64,000 bases of DNA from Ferruginibacter sp. (GTDB lineage: Bacteria > Bacteroidota > Bacteroidia > Chitinophagales > Chitinophagaceae). The stretch covers positions 1 to 64,000 of the forward strand of contig NZ_JACMOO010000257.1 of NCBI RefSeq assembly GCF_014377975.1, written 5' to 3'. The position numbers and the translations under genes are program-made. The notes beneath the pieces are model-generated. The model searched no databases. It was not told the DNA's origin and worked only from the letters and a program-made list of their open reading frames with translations. Shown in pieces: positions 39,446-49,501 of this stretch. The stretch's first letter is position 1. Every line of letters starts with the position of its first letter.

Positions 39446-40888
39446 TTACTGTTTTTTAGATATGATTAACAAGCCCATAAAGGTAAGCAGACCGTTAATA
39501 ACCAATAACTCTAACCCAATTTGATAATTACCGAAAAGTGCCTGCTGGTATTTATCAATAAAAAAACAAGCTAGCGGTGCCGCAATACATACAACCGGTA
39601 CAAATTTATCCTTAACACTTCTTTTTAATAAAATACCAAAAGTAAAAAGACCAAGTAGTGGCCCATAAGTGTATGCTGCCACTTTTAATATAACACCAAT
39701 CATACTTGGCTCATTGATCCACTTATATAACATTACAAATAATAAAAAAATACCTGCAAATACAAGGTGTACCCGTTGCCTTAATTTTTTCTTTTTTATA
39801 TCCGTTAAATCGATTCTTCTTTGTATGCCAATTATATCGATACAGAAAGAAGAGGTTAATGCTGTAATGGCACCATCTGCACTGGGAAATAATGCCGATA
39901 TCAACGCAATAATAAAAATGATTGAAATAAAGGGTGGCATGTGTTGTAAGGCAACAACAGGAAATATTTTATCGCCAATAGCAGTAACATTATTTTGCGC
40001 TGCAAACAGATACAGTAATCCGCCGAGAAAAAGAAATAACAGAATAACCACCAGCAGTATCACGGATAAAGTGATCATATTTTTTTGCGAATCTTTTAGC
40101 GTCTTCACAGAAATATTTTTTTGCATCATCTCCTGGTCCATACCGGTCATTGTAATAGTTATAAATGCACCAGCCACAATTTGCTTCACAAAAAAAAGCT
40201 TGGTATCCGGGTCAGTAAAAAAAATCCGGCTATATCCCTTTTCATTCATCGCCTGCAAACTTTCACCAAAGCCAATATTTAAGTTATTTAAAATATAGAT
40301 CACACAAATTATCAGCCCTGCCAGCATGCAGGTTGTTTGTAAGGTATCTGTCCACACAATGGTCTTTACACCACCTTCGTATGTGTATACCAGTATCATA
40401 ATTAAAATAACCAGTGTGGTAACCCAAAAAGGCACACCAAAACTTTTTAAAATAGCTTCCTGTAAAATATTTACAACAAGATAAAGTCTTGCTGTGGCAC
40501 CTAAAGTTCTTGATAAAATAAAAAACGAAGCCCCGGTTTTATAGGATATAAATCCTAATCTGCCGCTGAGGTAATTATAAATCGAAGTAAGATTAAGCCT
40601 GTAATAAATGGGCAGTAATACAAATGCAATTATTATATAGCCAATAAGGTAACCCAGCGTAATTTGAAAATAGGCAAACGATTCTTTTGCAACTGCACCA
40701 GGCACACTCACAAACGTAACACCGCTAAGCGAGGTACCAATCATACCAAATGCAACCAGCATCCAGTTGCTATTTTTGTTTCCTATAAAAAATGTTTCAT
40801 TGGTAGAATTTCTGGAGGTGCGCCACGCCACAAAAAGTAATACTATAAAATACAAAAGCACTACAGGAAATAAGATAGTTGGAGACAT
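39446..40888 (-). CDS. Sodium:solute symporter (SSS family)
   Basis: The 480-residue protein has about thirteen membrane helices, with SSS-family segments such as FGMIGTSLSGVTFVSVPG near residue 48 and SALFPSADGAITALTSSFCIDI near 330. It imports an organic solute with Na+. The substrate is unknown. It is divergent from the LOG gene with an 81-bp gap. Confidence 0.87.
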   Translation of the reverse strand: MSPTILFPVVLLYFIVLLFVAWRTSRNSTNETFFIGNKNSNWMLVAFGMIGTSLSGVTFVSVPGAVAKESFAYFQITLGYLIGYIIIAFVLLPIYYRLNLTSIYNYLSGRLGFISYKTGASFFILSRTLGATARLYLVVNILQEAILKSFGVPFWVTTLVILIMILVYTYEGGVKTIVWTDTLQTTCMLAGLIICVIYILNNLNIGFGESLQAMNEKGYSRIFFTDPDTKLFFVKQIVAGAFITITMTGMDQEMMQKNISVKTLKDSQKNMITLSVILLVVILLFLFLGGLLYLFAAQNNVTAIGDKIFPVVALQHMPPFISIIFIIALISALFPSADGAITALTSSFCIDIIGIQRRIDLTDIKKKKLRQRVHLVFAGIFLLFVMLYKWINEPSMIGVILKVAAYTYGPLLGLFTFGILLKRSVKDKFVPVVCIAAPLACFFIDKYQQALFGNYQIGLELLVINGLLTFMGLLIISKKQ

Positions 40889-40969
40889 TTATTATTTATT
40901 TACCTAAAATTAAGATTGAAAATAGAGAAAAACTTTGTGTCTTTGCTTATAAATAATGTATAAAATTAT

Positions 40970-41509
40970 ATGCAGTACAAATCAATAGCTGTTTTTTGTG
41001 GCAGTAAAACAGGCAATAATATTTTATTTGCAACGCATGCAACCCAACTTGGTTACTTGTTGGCCGAAAAAAATATTACGCTTATTTATGGTGGCGGCAA
41101 TAAAGGTTTAATGGCTTCTGTAGCCAATGCGGTGCTGGAAAAAGGTGGCAAAGTAATTGGCATTATTCCACAGGTTTTAACCCAATGGGAACACCATCAT
41201 CAAGGTATTACAGAATTGATTGTTGTTGAAACGATGCATGTTCGCAAACGCATGTTGTACGAAAAGTGTGATGCTGCTATTGTATTACCCGGCGGTTATG
41301 GCACACTGGATGAATTATTTGAAATGCTTACCTGGAACCAGCTCAGCATTCACGATAAACCCATTTATATTTTAAACAGTGACGGTTTCTATGACGGCTT
41401 AATAATACACATCAACAATATGCAGCAGGAAAATTTTCTATACCATGAACCTGCAAATAGTTTTACTGTGGTAAATACACCAGAGGAGATTTTTATTGCG
41501 GATCAATAA
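40970..41509 (+). CDS. LOG family phosphoribohydrolase
   Basis: The 179-residue protein has the family motif PGGYGTLDEL and the nucleotide-binding segment YGGGNKGLM. LOG proteins cleave nucleoside 5'-monophosphates such as cytokinin ribosides or AMP. Its role in bacteria is often unclear. The 3' end overlaps the convergent beta-barrel gene by 7 bp. Confidence 0.9.
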   Translation: MQYKSIAVFCGSKTGNNILFATHATQLGYLLAEKNITLIYGGGNKGLMASVANAVLEKGGKVIGIIPQVLTQWEHHHQGITELIVVETMHVRKRMLYEKCDAAIVLPGGYGTLDELFEMLTWNQLSIHDKPIYILNSDGFYDGLIIHINNMQQENFLYHEPANSFTVVNTPEEIFIADQ

Positions 41510-42117
41510 CGTTCTCTTCTTTGCCTTCCCTGGAACAAACCAATATTGTAACCAGCCCTGACTACAGGTATCATCCGGTGATAAGAATCTATATAAGGTG
41601 AATTGGGTTGTTGTGCCACATCAAACATTACAGACAGGTAGAAATAGGAATTATTTCCTTCTGAACGTCCACTACTGTAACCCGCTCCCAGCAATACACT
41701 GTTTACATCTGTTTTACTTTTTGAAATTGTACCAACGCCTGGCTCTATCACTTTCCGGCTTATAAAATTATGTTCATACTGTGCCTCCAGGTACAAAAAA
41801 TTAATAGGAAAAACTCTCACAAACGCACCAGGACCTATATTGGTTTGCCGATACTTAATTCCGCTGTAATCTTTTTGTCCCTGATAAACAAAATTTAAAC
41901 TCACAGCAGCATCCAGCCATTTTGTAACATTGTAACCCAGGTAGGGGCTTACTCCCAAAGTTGTTCCTCCGGTATAAAATGCCAGTGTAAGATCGCCGCC
42001 TGTAAATAATTTATCTTTTTGAAATCCGGAAGGTTTCTCTTCATCCTCTCCAGTTTTTTGAGCAAAAACTGATGTTGAAAAAACAATAACAGTAACCAAT
42101 AAAAATATCTTTTTCAT
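41503..42117 (-). CDS. Small outer-membrane beta-barrel protein
   Basis: The 204-residue protein has a signal peptide (about 1-19, ending SVFAQ) and a beta-barrel pattern of alternating residues (FTGGDLTLAFYTGGTTLGVS, GPGAFVRVFPINFLYLEAQY, VVRAGYNIGLFQ). It resembles the eight-stranded OmpA/OmpW-like group. Function unknown. It precedes the PorP gene on the same strand by 243 bp. Confidence 0.7.
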   Translation of the reverse strand: MKKIFLLVTVIVFSTSVFAQKTGEDEEKPSGFQKDKLFTGGDLTLAFYTGGTTLGVSPYLGYNVTKWLDAAVSLNFVYQGQKDYSGIKYRQTNIGPGAFVRVFPINFLYLEAQYEHNFISRKVIEPGVGTISKSKTDVNSVLLGAGYSSGRSEGNNSYFYLSVMFDVAQQPNSPYIDSYHRMIPVVRAGYNIGLFQGRQRRERY

Positions 42118-42137
42118 TTGTTGTTTTTTGAGCTTAC

Positions 42138-42154
42138 GGATTATTTCATAATCC
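42138..42154. promoter_or_regulatory. Small inverted repeat before the beta-barrel gene
   Basis: GGATTAT at 42138-42144 pairs with ATAATCC at 42148-42154 around 3 nt, starting 21 bp upstream of the beta-barrel start codon on the minus strand. It could be a leader hairpin or operator. The rest of the 42118-42360 spacer shows nothing clear. Confidence 0.3.
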
Positions 42155-42360
42155 AGTAAAATTTGGTGTTCTATAAATATATTCTTGTAAAAATCGTTTA
42201 AAAGATTGAGTTATGCTTTAATCAATTTTAAGTGAGTACAATAAATATTGTTAATTTTTATTGCACGCTTTAAACGACGCACCTCCGAATATCTTTTAAG
42301 GTAGATTTTAAATAAGTTTAGAAGTATTACTGCAAAATAAAAAGGAAATAAAAAATGCTT

Positions 42361-43392
42361 TTAAAATTTTGGACAAATAACCTGACGGCTATCGCCGTTA
42401 GAATCGCCATAGTAGCCCTTCCTTATTATATTGAATTCGGAAGCCCCCTGCAGATTATTATAATTTCTTAAAGAAGAGGTAGTAGCATCATAGCTAAATG
42501 TAAAGCGAACAAATTTAACTTCGAATCCAACCATAGGTATAATGGCATCGCCACCCCGATAATACAAACCCGCCAATAATTGGGTAGCTCCACCAGCTCC
42601 GGAAAGATTATAATTGGCATTTAATCCAATCACTATTTCGCTTGATTTTGCCTGCGTAGTGTAATAGGCATTGGGGTTAAGAATAACCCGGTCGTTTACT
42701 TTTAAAAGTGCATTGATAAACCCAATATGGCGCATAGATAATTTTGAGCTATCTGCATTATCACTAAAAAATGTTTCCTGCGGGCGGTTTACATGATGTA
42801 TCGAATAGCCTCCGTTGATATACACATTTTCATTAGGGAAATAAGCATAATTTAAACCAACCTGTATATCAAAATAGCTTACATTATTGTTTACTAATAC
42901 CACATCTGTAGGTGTATTTGAATCAAAAAATTTTCCATCAAACTGGTCAGGAAACTTTAATTTGCTTTGATCAATTCTTTTGTTTGCCCAACCAAGATTA
43001 AAGCCTGCGGTAAGCAAACTGCTGCTTGCAAGCATCTGATGGTACGCTATAGAACCGTAAACTTTGGTTGAACGCAGACCGCCGCTACCTGCTACATCAC
43101 TTAAGATAAAACCGCCCAAACCCAGCCAGCCATTCTCTATCTGATTACGCAAAACTTGTGCGTCTCCGAATATACTTACTGTTTTATAAGGAGCTGCCAA
43201 AATGGAAGAATACTGGTTACGGTAACTGGCGCCCAGCCTGTAATCTGCATCCGGAATAAAACCTGTATTAGCCGGATTGATTGTTAGCGGCGCATTAAAA
43301 AACTGGGAAAAATGTAGGTCCTGTGCCTGAACAAATGTGGCAATTTGCAGGCTAACCGCTATTATAAAAAATATTTTTTTTCCGTTTTCCAT
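42361..43392 (-). CDS. PorP/SprF family type IX secretion membrane protein
   Basis: The 343-residue protein has a signal peptide and the PorP/SprF start of the mature chain (QDLHFSQFFNAPLTINPANTG), followed by an outer-membrane barrel. PorP/SprF proteins attach T9SS type B cargo to the cell surface. It starts 25 bp after the giant cargo gene on the same strand, the usual arrangement of a dedicated cargo-partner pair. Confidence 0.92.
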   Translation of the reverse strand: MENGKKIFFIIAVSLQIATFVQAQDLHFSQFFNAPLTINPANTGFIPDADYRLGASYRNQYSSILAAPYKTVSIFGDAQVLRNQIENGWLGLGGFILSDVAGSGGLRSTKVYGSIAYHQMLASSSLLTAGFNLGWANKRIDQSKLKFPDQFDGKFFDSNTPTDVVLVNNNVSYFDIQVGLNYAYFPNENVYINGGYSIHHVNRPQETFFSDNADSSKLSMRHIGFINALLKVNDRVILNPNAYYTTQAKSSEIVIGLNANYNLSGAGGATQLLAGLYYRGGDAIIPMVGFEVKFVRFTFSYDATTSSLRNYNNLQGASEFNIIRKGYYGDSNGDSRQVICPKF

Positions 43393-43417
43393 TTAGGCTT
43401 ATTCAGCAAATGATTGT

Positions 43418-46400
43418 TTATCTTAACAAAGTAATGTCTCCTGCTTTTCGATATTTTGTGCCATCTGTAAATTCAACATCCAGTGTATAAGTATATACTT
43501 CCAATGGTTGAAGCGCTCCTCTGTAAGTACCATCCCATCCCTGGTTGATACTTGTACTTATAAATATCAGCTGCCCCCGACGGTTATAAATTTTCCAGTT
43601 CATTTTTCCAATTCCAAAACCTTTTACATTTATAACAGCATTTTTTCCAAATTTACCCGGCGTAAATGCATTGGGTACATCAATCAGTGGGATAACTTTT
43701 GCAGACACATCTAAACAAAAAGTATCAATACAACCGGCTGCATTGATCGCCTGCAAGCATACCTTATAGGTTCCGGTAGCTAAAAACTGATACAGCGGAT
43801 TGGTTTCAGTAGATGTTTGTCCTTCACTAAATGTCCATATATAACTGGTGGCACCCACAGAAAGATTTGTAAACTTTACCGGTGTATTTTCCGGCGATGG
43901 ATTGGGGGATGCACTGAAGTTTGCAGCAGGAATTTCGTACACAGTAATAGTAAAACTGAAAGAATCTATTTTATTACAGGTAGAAGTATCATTGGCAACC
44001 AACTTAACAGAGTATGTACCGGCATTTGCATAAAAATGAACCGGATTAACATCTGTCGAAGTGCTGCCATCGCCAAAAGTCCATTTAAAATCGGTACCCC
44101 CCAGAGAAGTGTTATTAAATAAAGCATTGTAAGGCTTGCAACCTTTTTCGGGTGTTGCAAACTGTGCCTTAACCGTAACGGCTAAACGCACCTGATTAAC
44201 AACAGAGTCGGGCGCATTGCAAAAAACCGTATCATCCACCACCAGCCGCACATTATAGGTACCAACTGATGCATAAGTATGTTGTTGATTTCCAAAACCG
44301 GATCTTACCAGTGGTGTGCCATCTCCAAAATCCCATAAAAAACTCGTGGGTTTAAATAAAGGTATTCTGGCTGTAGTGGTATTTGTAAAAATGTAGGAAA
44401 GATTAGTACAAGGTGGAATTTTATTTGCAATAAAATCCGGGTGTACTTCATTATTACCAACCTTAACATTGATATACGCCGTATCGGATATATTACAGGT
44501 GGCTGAATCAATAGAAACCAGCATCAACCTGTAAATGCCCACTTTGGTATATATATGAGTTGTCGAGTTTTTGGGTGTAAAAGTGGTGTCTTTTTTTGGG
44601 CTGTTGACATCGCCATAATCCCAGATGTACATTTTTCCTTTTGCGAGCGTGTCAGTAAACTGAATGGTAAGTGGCACGCAACCAACAGTATCAACCACGC
44701 CGTTGATGGTTGCTTTTACACTTGCGCCAATTCCGCCAAAATTCATTTCTATTTTAACTGCGGCTTCGTTGCAATTGGAAGATCCGTTTACAGGTGCCCA
44801 AACACCTGGGGTAGTGGGAAAAAATCCTGCAGTACGCGGCCCTCCGCAATTGGCGCAAATGGCCTGGTAAATAATTCCGTTGGCATCAAAGCGGCTGGTT
44901 CCTCCGTCTACATGGTCATCAAAACCACCTGTTTGTCCGAAAAAGCTGCCGAATAATTGGCTTTTAGCATCTTTTTCCAGAACAAAAAAGTAGAAATCGC
45001 CCCCGTCGCTGACAGATTTGAGCGCATTGGAAGTAACCGGCATTCCCCGCGTTCCTGCACATGGATATTGCCGGTCATTATTGAATTTGCCCCCCCAACC
45101 AGATACATACACATTCTGACACCTGTCTACCAAAAAAGCAACTGGTGAAATATTTGGAATGCTTGAGTTGGTACCGAATATGGTGGAATACACAAAAGAT
45201 GATAAATCTGGTTGCAACTTGGCAATAAACTGCTTCGCACCAGCATTACTATATGCAGCATTTTTAACGGGCCAGTTACCGGTAGTAGCACCCATAATAT
45301 AAGGAAATCCAAATTTGTCAAACTGAATTCCATAAACAAGGTCATTACCACTGGTGCCCGCGAAAATAGTTTTTATAATAGCAGATCCAGCGGTTGTAAT
45401 TTCTGTTACAAATCCATCTGTAGCGCCTCCCTGGTTTGTAATGCCAAGCCCCGGTTCTGTTGGCGATCCGGGAATGATACCGGGAAGCACTGTACTTGTG
45501 GTTCCACCGGCCACATATAAATTTCCATTTGCCGGATTGATTGACAATACAAAACAGGCATCGCTGCCCTCTCCTCCAAAAAAAGTACTGAAAATAATAC
45601 CCGTAAGATTGGGGGTAAATTTCATCACAACTCCATCCTGCCTTCCTCCACCATATTTACTTTGAAACACTCCGCTGGTTACCGGAAAATCTGCTGATTG
45701 AGTGCAGGATGCCAGGTAAATATTGCCGCCGCCATCCAGTATCACTTCACTCCGTGCATCATCCCCATAATTTCTTCTTGTTTCGAAAGCGCCATCTGTT
45801 TGGCCATTGGGTGCCCCTACCAGAGGAGAGTATTTGGGTTTAATATTAACGCCATCATCTCCGCTCCCTCCCACTTTAATTGATCCAATTAAAGCCGTGC
45901 CGGTTGAATTAAATTTCGTAACTACAATATCGTATCCCCCGGGTATCCCTATAAAAGGCGTTGTTGTAGGATAATCGGAAGATGTTGTTCTGCCTGCAAC
46001 AATCAAATTTCCCTGTCCGTCACTAATCATACTGTGTGGCTGTTCGTTGCCCGTTGCCCCACCCAAATAGGTGGCATACATCCGGTTAAGCCCATCGGGT
46101 GAAAATTTAATAATAGCAATATCATAAGGGCCGTTGGCGTCTTCTTGTGAGCCACCGTTAAAAGTTTGATTAAAAGCGCCTGTTGACGTTGGATATCCTG
46201 AACCAAAAGAGATACCGCCTGCAAACAAACTTCCATCCGGGCCCGGGGTTGCTGTATATCCCCAGTTATCGGTGGTGCTTCCTGTAAAGGAACTAAAAAT
46301 TAATGTTGGATCAATAATAAGCGTTGCATCGGGAGAGTAATTTTTAATTTTAAATCTTACCACGTTATCTTTTACCACATATTTACAATCCACGTTTGTT

Positions 46401-47071
46401 CTACCCGCCGTGGATACCTGGTACGAATAGGGGTATAATTCTTTTACGTCACCAACTGAAGTACCAATAACCAGTTCCTTATTTCTTACTTCCAAATTAT
46501 CAACTCCCTCATACTTCAATGCAATGTCGTTTACATTACCTCCGGGATGAACAATTAAATCATATTTTAAAGTGCCGGCATCTGTATAATATCTTACATC
46601 AATATTAGGATACATATTGGTGTAGGTAACCCCCTGATAAATTTTGCAACCACCTTTCCATTTGCTTTTATCGTTGCCTATAAAATAGTTATTGTAAGTA
46701 GATAAGGGCTTATCTGGCCGGGATTCTGTAGTATTCGATGCCCCTAAAAAATTCACTCTATAAGCATGTGAGTGAATTACGAGATTATTATTTTTTGGCA
46801 GAGAAGATTTACTATTGATAGTTCTTGATTCAACCGTGTTGCTGTCTGTACCAAGACGCCCATGCATTTGATCGGCAAGTTTTTTCAGATCATCTGAATT
46901 ATGCAGTACAACACTAAAGCCATTTTTTTGTAAAAAAAATGCGCCGGTAGATATCTCACTTTTAAATTCAGCCCTGCTGTCCCACTGACCTTTGTTTTCA
47001 ATAAATTGTAACTGGGCAAAACATGTACCGCCTATAAATATTATTGAAGACGTAAGAAACAGATAAAGCAT
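43418..47071 (-). CDS. Giant T9SS type B surface protein with SBBP and PKD repeats
   Basis: The start is taken at MLYLFLTSS (47071), giving about 1,217 residues with a proper signal peptide ending TCFAQ; the longer frame to 47134 adds a non-signal tail. Order: a DUF7948-like domain (about 25-260, FIENKGQWDSRAEF), SBBP-type beta-propeller repeats (about 280-780), four PKD domains (about 800-1120, WDYGD, WDFGDG, WTFGDG, WTFSEG) and a C-terminal type B sorting (CHU_C/gliding) domain from VPNAFTPGKFGKN. It is a secreted surface adhesin or gliding-related protein, paired with the PorP gene that follows. Confidence 0.9.
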   Translation of the reverse strand: MLYLFLTSSIIFIGGTCFAQLQFIENKGQWDSRAEFKSEISTGAFFLQKNGFSVVLHNSDDLKKLADQMHGRLGTDSNTVESRTINSKSSLPKNNNLVIHSHAYRVNFLGASNTTESRPDKPLSTYNNYFIGNDKSKWKGGCKIYQGVTYTNMYPNIDVRYYTDAGTLKYDLIVHPGGNVNDIALKYEGVDNLEVRNKELVIGTSVGDVKELYPYSYQVSTAGRTNVDCKYVVKDNVVRFKIKNYSPDATLIIDPTLIFSSFTGSTTDNWGYTATPGPDGSLFAGGISFGSGYPTSTGAFNQTFNGGSQEDANGPYDIAIIKFSPDGLNRMYATYLGGATGNEQPHSMISDGQGNLIVAGRTTSSDYPTTTPFIGIPGGYDIVVTKFNSTGTALIGSIKVGGSGDDGVNIKPKYSPLVGAPNGQTDGAFETRRNYGDDARSEVILDGGGNIYLASCTQSADFPVTSGVFQSKYGGGRQDGVVMKFTPNLTGIIFSTFFGGEGSDACFVLSINPANGNLYVAGGTTSTVLPGIIPGSPTEPGLGITNQGGATDGFVTEITTAGSAIIKTIFAGTSGNDLVYGIQFDKFGFPYIMGATTGNWPVKNAAYSNAGAKQFIAKLQPDLSSFVYSTIFGTNSSIPNISPVAFLVDRCQNVYVSGWGGKFNNDRQYPCAGTRGMPVTSNALKSVSDGGDFYFFVLEKDAKSQLFGSFFGQTGGFDDHVDGGTSRFDANGIIYQAICANCGGPRTAGFFPTTPGVWAPVNGSSNCNEAAVKIEMNFGGIGASVKATINGVVDTVGCVPLTIQFTDTLAKGKMYIWDYGDVNSPKKDTTFTPKNSTTHIYTKVGIYRLMLVSIDSATCNISDTAYINVKVGNNEVHPDFIANKIPPCTNLSYIFTNTTTARIPLFKPTSFLWDFGDGTPLVRSGFGNQQHTYASVGTYNVRLVVDDTVFCNAPDSVVNQVRLAVTVKAQFATPEKGCKPYNALFNNTSLGGTDFKWTFGDGSTSTDVNPVHFYANAGTYSVKLVANDTSTCNKIDSFSFTITVYEIPAANFSASPNPSPENTPVKFTNLSVGATSYIWTFSEGQTSTETNPLYQFLATGTYKVCLQAINAAGCIDTFCLDVSAKVIPLIDVPNAFTPGKFGKNAVINVKGFGIGKMNWKIYNRRGQLIFISTSINQGWDGTYRGALQPLEVYTYTLDVEFTDGTKYRKAGDITLLR

Positions 47072-47173
47072 TATTTTATTAATACATTTCAATAGAAAGA
47101 ATTTTATACAAAGTACTCTAATATAACCACACAATCTACCCGATTGTTGCGTTTATGATTTGTTAACTATTAA

Positions 47174-49363
47174 TTACGATATTTTACTCCAAACTGTTTT
47201 ACCTTTTTGAATTTGCAAGTAACTTTTTACTGGCAAATTTTCTGCCATTATTAAATCAGGATCAGTATTTATTATTTCTGTCGCTGCATTTTTTGCTGCT
47301 TCCAGCATTACTCTGTCATTGACTATGTTTGCCAGCTTAAAGTTTAATAAGCCACTTTGTTTTGTTCCCTCAATATCTCCGGGCCCACGAATTTCCAAAT
47401 CTTTTTCTGCAACTTTAAATCCATCATTGGTAGCACATAAAATCTTTAATCTTTCCCGTGCATCTTTTGATACCTTATTGCCTGTTAATAATATACAAAA
47501 GCTTTTTTCGCTTCCCCGTCCTACCCTACCTCTTAACTGGTGCAATTGCGATAACCCGAATTTTTCTGCGCTTTCTACTACCATGATGGAAGCATTGGGT
47601 ACATTAACCCCTACTTCAATTACCGTAGTACTTACCATAATCTGCGTATCGCCCTTTACAAACCGTTGCATATTGGTATCTTTTTGTGCAGCAGGTTGCC
47701 TGCCATGTACCATACTAATCCAGAATTTCGGTTCCGGAAAAAATGATTTTACTTCTTCGAAACCTTTCATCAGGTTTTCATAATCCATTTTGGCAGATTC
47801 TTCTATTAATGGATAAACAATGTACGCCTGTCTGCCTTTTTTAATTTCATCCCTGATAAAATCCATTACCATTGGGCGTTTGCTTTCAAAACGATGTACG
47901 GTGGCAATTGGTTGTCTGCCGGGAGGCAATTCATCAATCACGCTGTAATCCAGGTCACCATAAGCCGTTAATGCCAGCGTGCGGGGTATGGGCGTTGCTG
48001 TCATTACCAGCACATGAGGTGGCAAACTATTTTTGTTCCACAATTTTGCCCTTTGCGCCACTCCAAACTTGTGCTGCTCATCTATTACTGCAAAACCCAG
48101 GTTTCTAAATTTAACTTTATCTTCTATTACCGCATGCGTTCCAACCAATATATTTAGCGTGCCATCTTCACAAGCTTTTAAAATTTCCCGGCGTTGTTTA
48201 GCAGCAGATGATCCGGTTAATAGTTTTACACAAATGGGCATATCTTTTACCATGGCAGAGATGGTATTAAAATGTTGCTGCGCCAGAATTTCGGTTGGTG
48301 CCATTAACACAGATTGAAAAGCATCGCAATTGGTTGGGTGAATATTGTCTGCCGCAATCAACATACTTAATAAAGCCACAATAGTTTTTCCACTGCCCAC
48401 ATCCCCCTGTAACAACCGGTTCATTTGTTTGCCGCTGCCAATATCTTTTCGTATTTCTTTTAATACCTTTTTTTGAGCATTGGTTAATTTAAAAGGAAGG
48501 TAAGTATTGTAAAAAGTATTGAATAAATCGCCCACCTTGTTAAACGTCCAGCCTTTGCTAAAACGGTGCCGTGTACTGCGTAACAGGCCCAGCCGCATCT
48601 GGGCAAAAAATAATTCTTCAAACTTTAAGCGCCTTACTGCATGGGTATACATTTCTTCGGACGCTGGAAAATGGATAGAACAAAATGCGTCCCAACGGGA
48701 AATAAAACGATATTTTGAAAGAAGGGTTTCGGGAATGTTTTCCGGAAGGTCTTTGACAGATAATTGCTGTAATAATGCATAGGTTAGTTTTGCAAATGCC
48801 CTGCCAGTTAAACCGCGTGCTTTTAATTTTTCTGTAGAATAATAAACAGGCTCCAGAAATTTTTTACCCTCCGCTTTTTCAGCAGCGTACAATTCAATTT
48901 CAGGATGATTGATCTGCACCTGGTTCATAAAAAAACTTACCTTTCCAAACACCAGATAATAGTGGCCAACGGTTAGTAATTTTTCTGCCCAACTGATGCC
49001 CTGAAACCAAACCAGTTCCATTTGGCCGGTATCATCCTGCAGGCAGGCTACCAAACGTTTGCTTCGCTTCTCCCCTATCAGTTCCACATGCGTCAGCTTT
49101 CCCGCCACCTGTGCATAGTCGGAACCAGGATTGAGAGAAGCTATTTTATCTATTTTGGTTTTATCTACATGGCGAAAAGGATAATATTCCAGCAGATCTT
49201 TAAAAGTAAAAATGGCTGATTCTTTTTTCAGCAGTTCGCCTCTTAACGTTCCAACACCTTTAAGGTACTCAACCGGACTGGATAATATATTGGGAGAAGA
49301 TGAAATAATAAATTGTTTATACAAATATATTTCTTTGGAAGCAAAATCTGCCTTATCACCCAA
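47174..49363 (-). CDS. recG: ATP-dependent DNA helicase RecG
   Basis: The protein has up to 729 residues. It has the wedge/OB region (about 70-180, VRHVDKTKID near the start), Walker A GDVGSGKT near 313, DEQHKFG, TATPIPRTLALTAYGDLDYSVIDELPPGRQ, and the C-terminal RecG-specific motifs RVGRGSEKSFCILL and GPGDIEGTKQSG. It reverses stalled forks and resolves branched DNA. The first 20 or so residues (MGDKADFASKEIYLYKQFI) look atypical, so the true start may lie slightly downstream. Confidence 0.95.
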   Translation of the reverse strand: MGDKADFASKEIYLYKQFIISSSPNILSSPVEYLKGVGTLRGELLKKESAIFTFKDLLEYYPFRHVDKTKIDKIASLNPGSDYAQVAGKLTHVELIGEKRSKRLVACLQDDTGQMELVWFQGISWAEKLLTVGHYYLVFGKVSFFMNQVQINHPEIELYAAEKAEGKKFLEPVYYSTEKLKARGLTGRAFAKLTYALLQQLSVKDLPENIPETLLSKYRFISRWDAFCSIHFPASEEMYTHAVRRLKFEELFFAQMRLGLLRSTRHRFSKGWTFNKVGDLFNTFYNTYLPFKLTNAQKKVLKEIRKDIGSGKQMNRLLQGDVGSGKTIVALLSMLIAADNIHPTNCDAFQSVLMAPTEILAQQHFNTISAMVKDMPICVKLLTGSSAAKQRREILKACEDGTLNILVGTHAVIEDKVKFRNLGFAVIDEQHKFGVAQRAKLWNKNSLPPHVLVMTATPIPRTLALTAYGDLDYSVIDELPPGRQPIATVHRFESKRPMVMDFIRDEIKKGRQAYIVYPLIEESAKMDYENLMKGFEEVKSFFPEPKFWISMVHGRQPAAQKDTNMQRFVKGDTQIMVSTTVIEVGVNVPNASIMVVESAEKFGLSQLHQLRGRVGRGSEKSFCILLTGNKVSKDARERLKILCATNDGFKVAEKDLEIRGPGDIEGTKQSGLLNFKLANIVNDRVMLEAAKNAATEIINTDPDLIMAENLPVKSYLQIQKGKTVWSKIS

Positions 49364-49501
49364 GGATTACAGATGATGACTTCAGGAATAATTAAACATG
49401 ATTTTTTAAAAATAAATTTAGCGGTGGGCATATTGCAACTGTAACCAGTTTATAATGCGTACTATAAAATAAAAACGATTACGCCTTGTCTGTAATGTAG
49501 T

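Noticed and set aside
47071..47134. Longer N-terminus of the giant T9SS cargo
   Set aside because: The extra residues would place the signal peptide internally; the start at 47071 gives a normal one.
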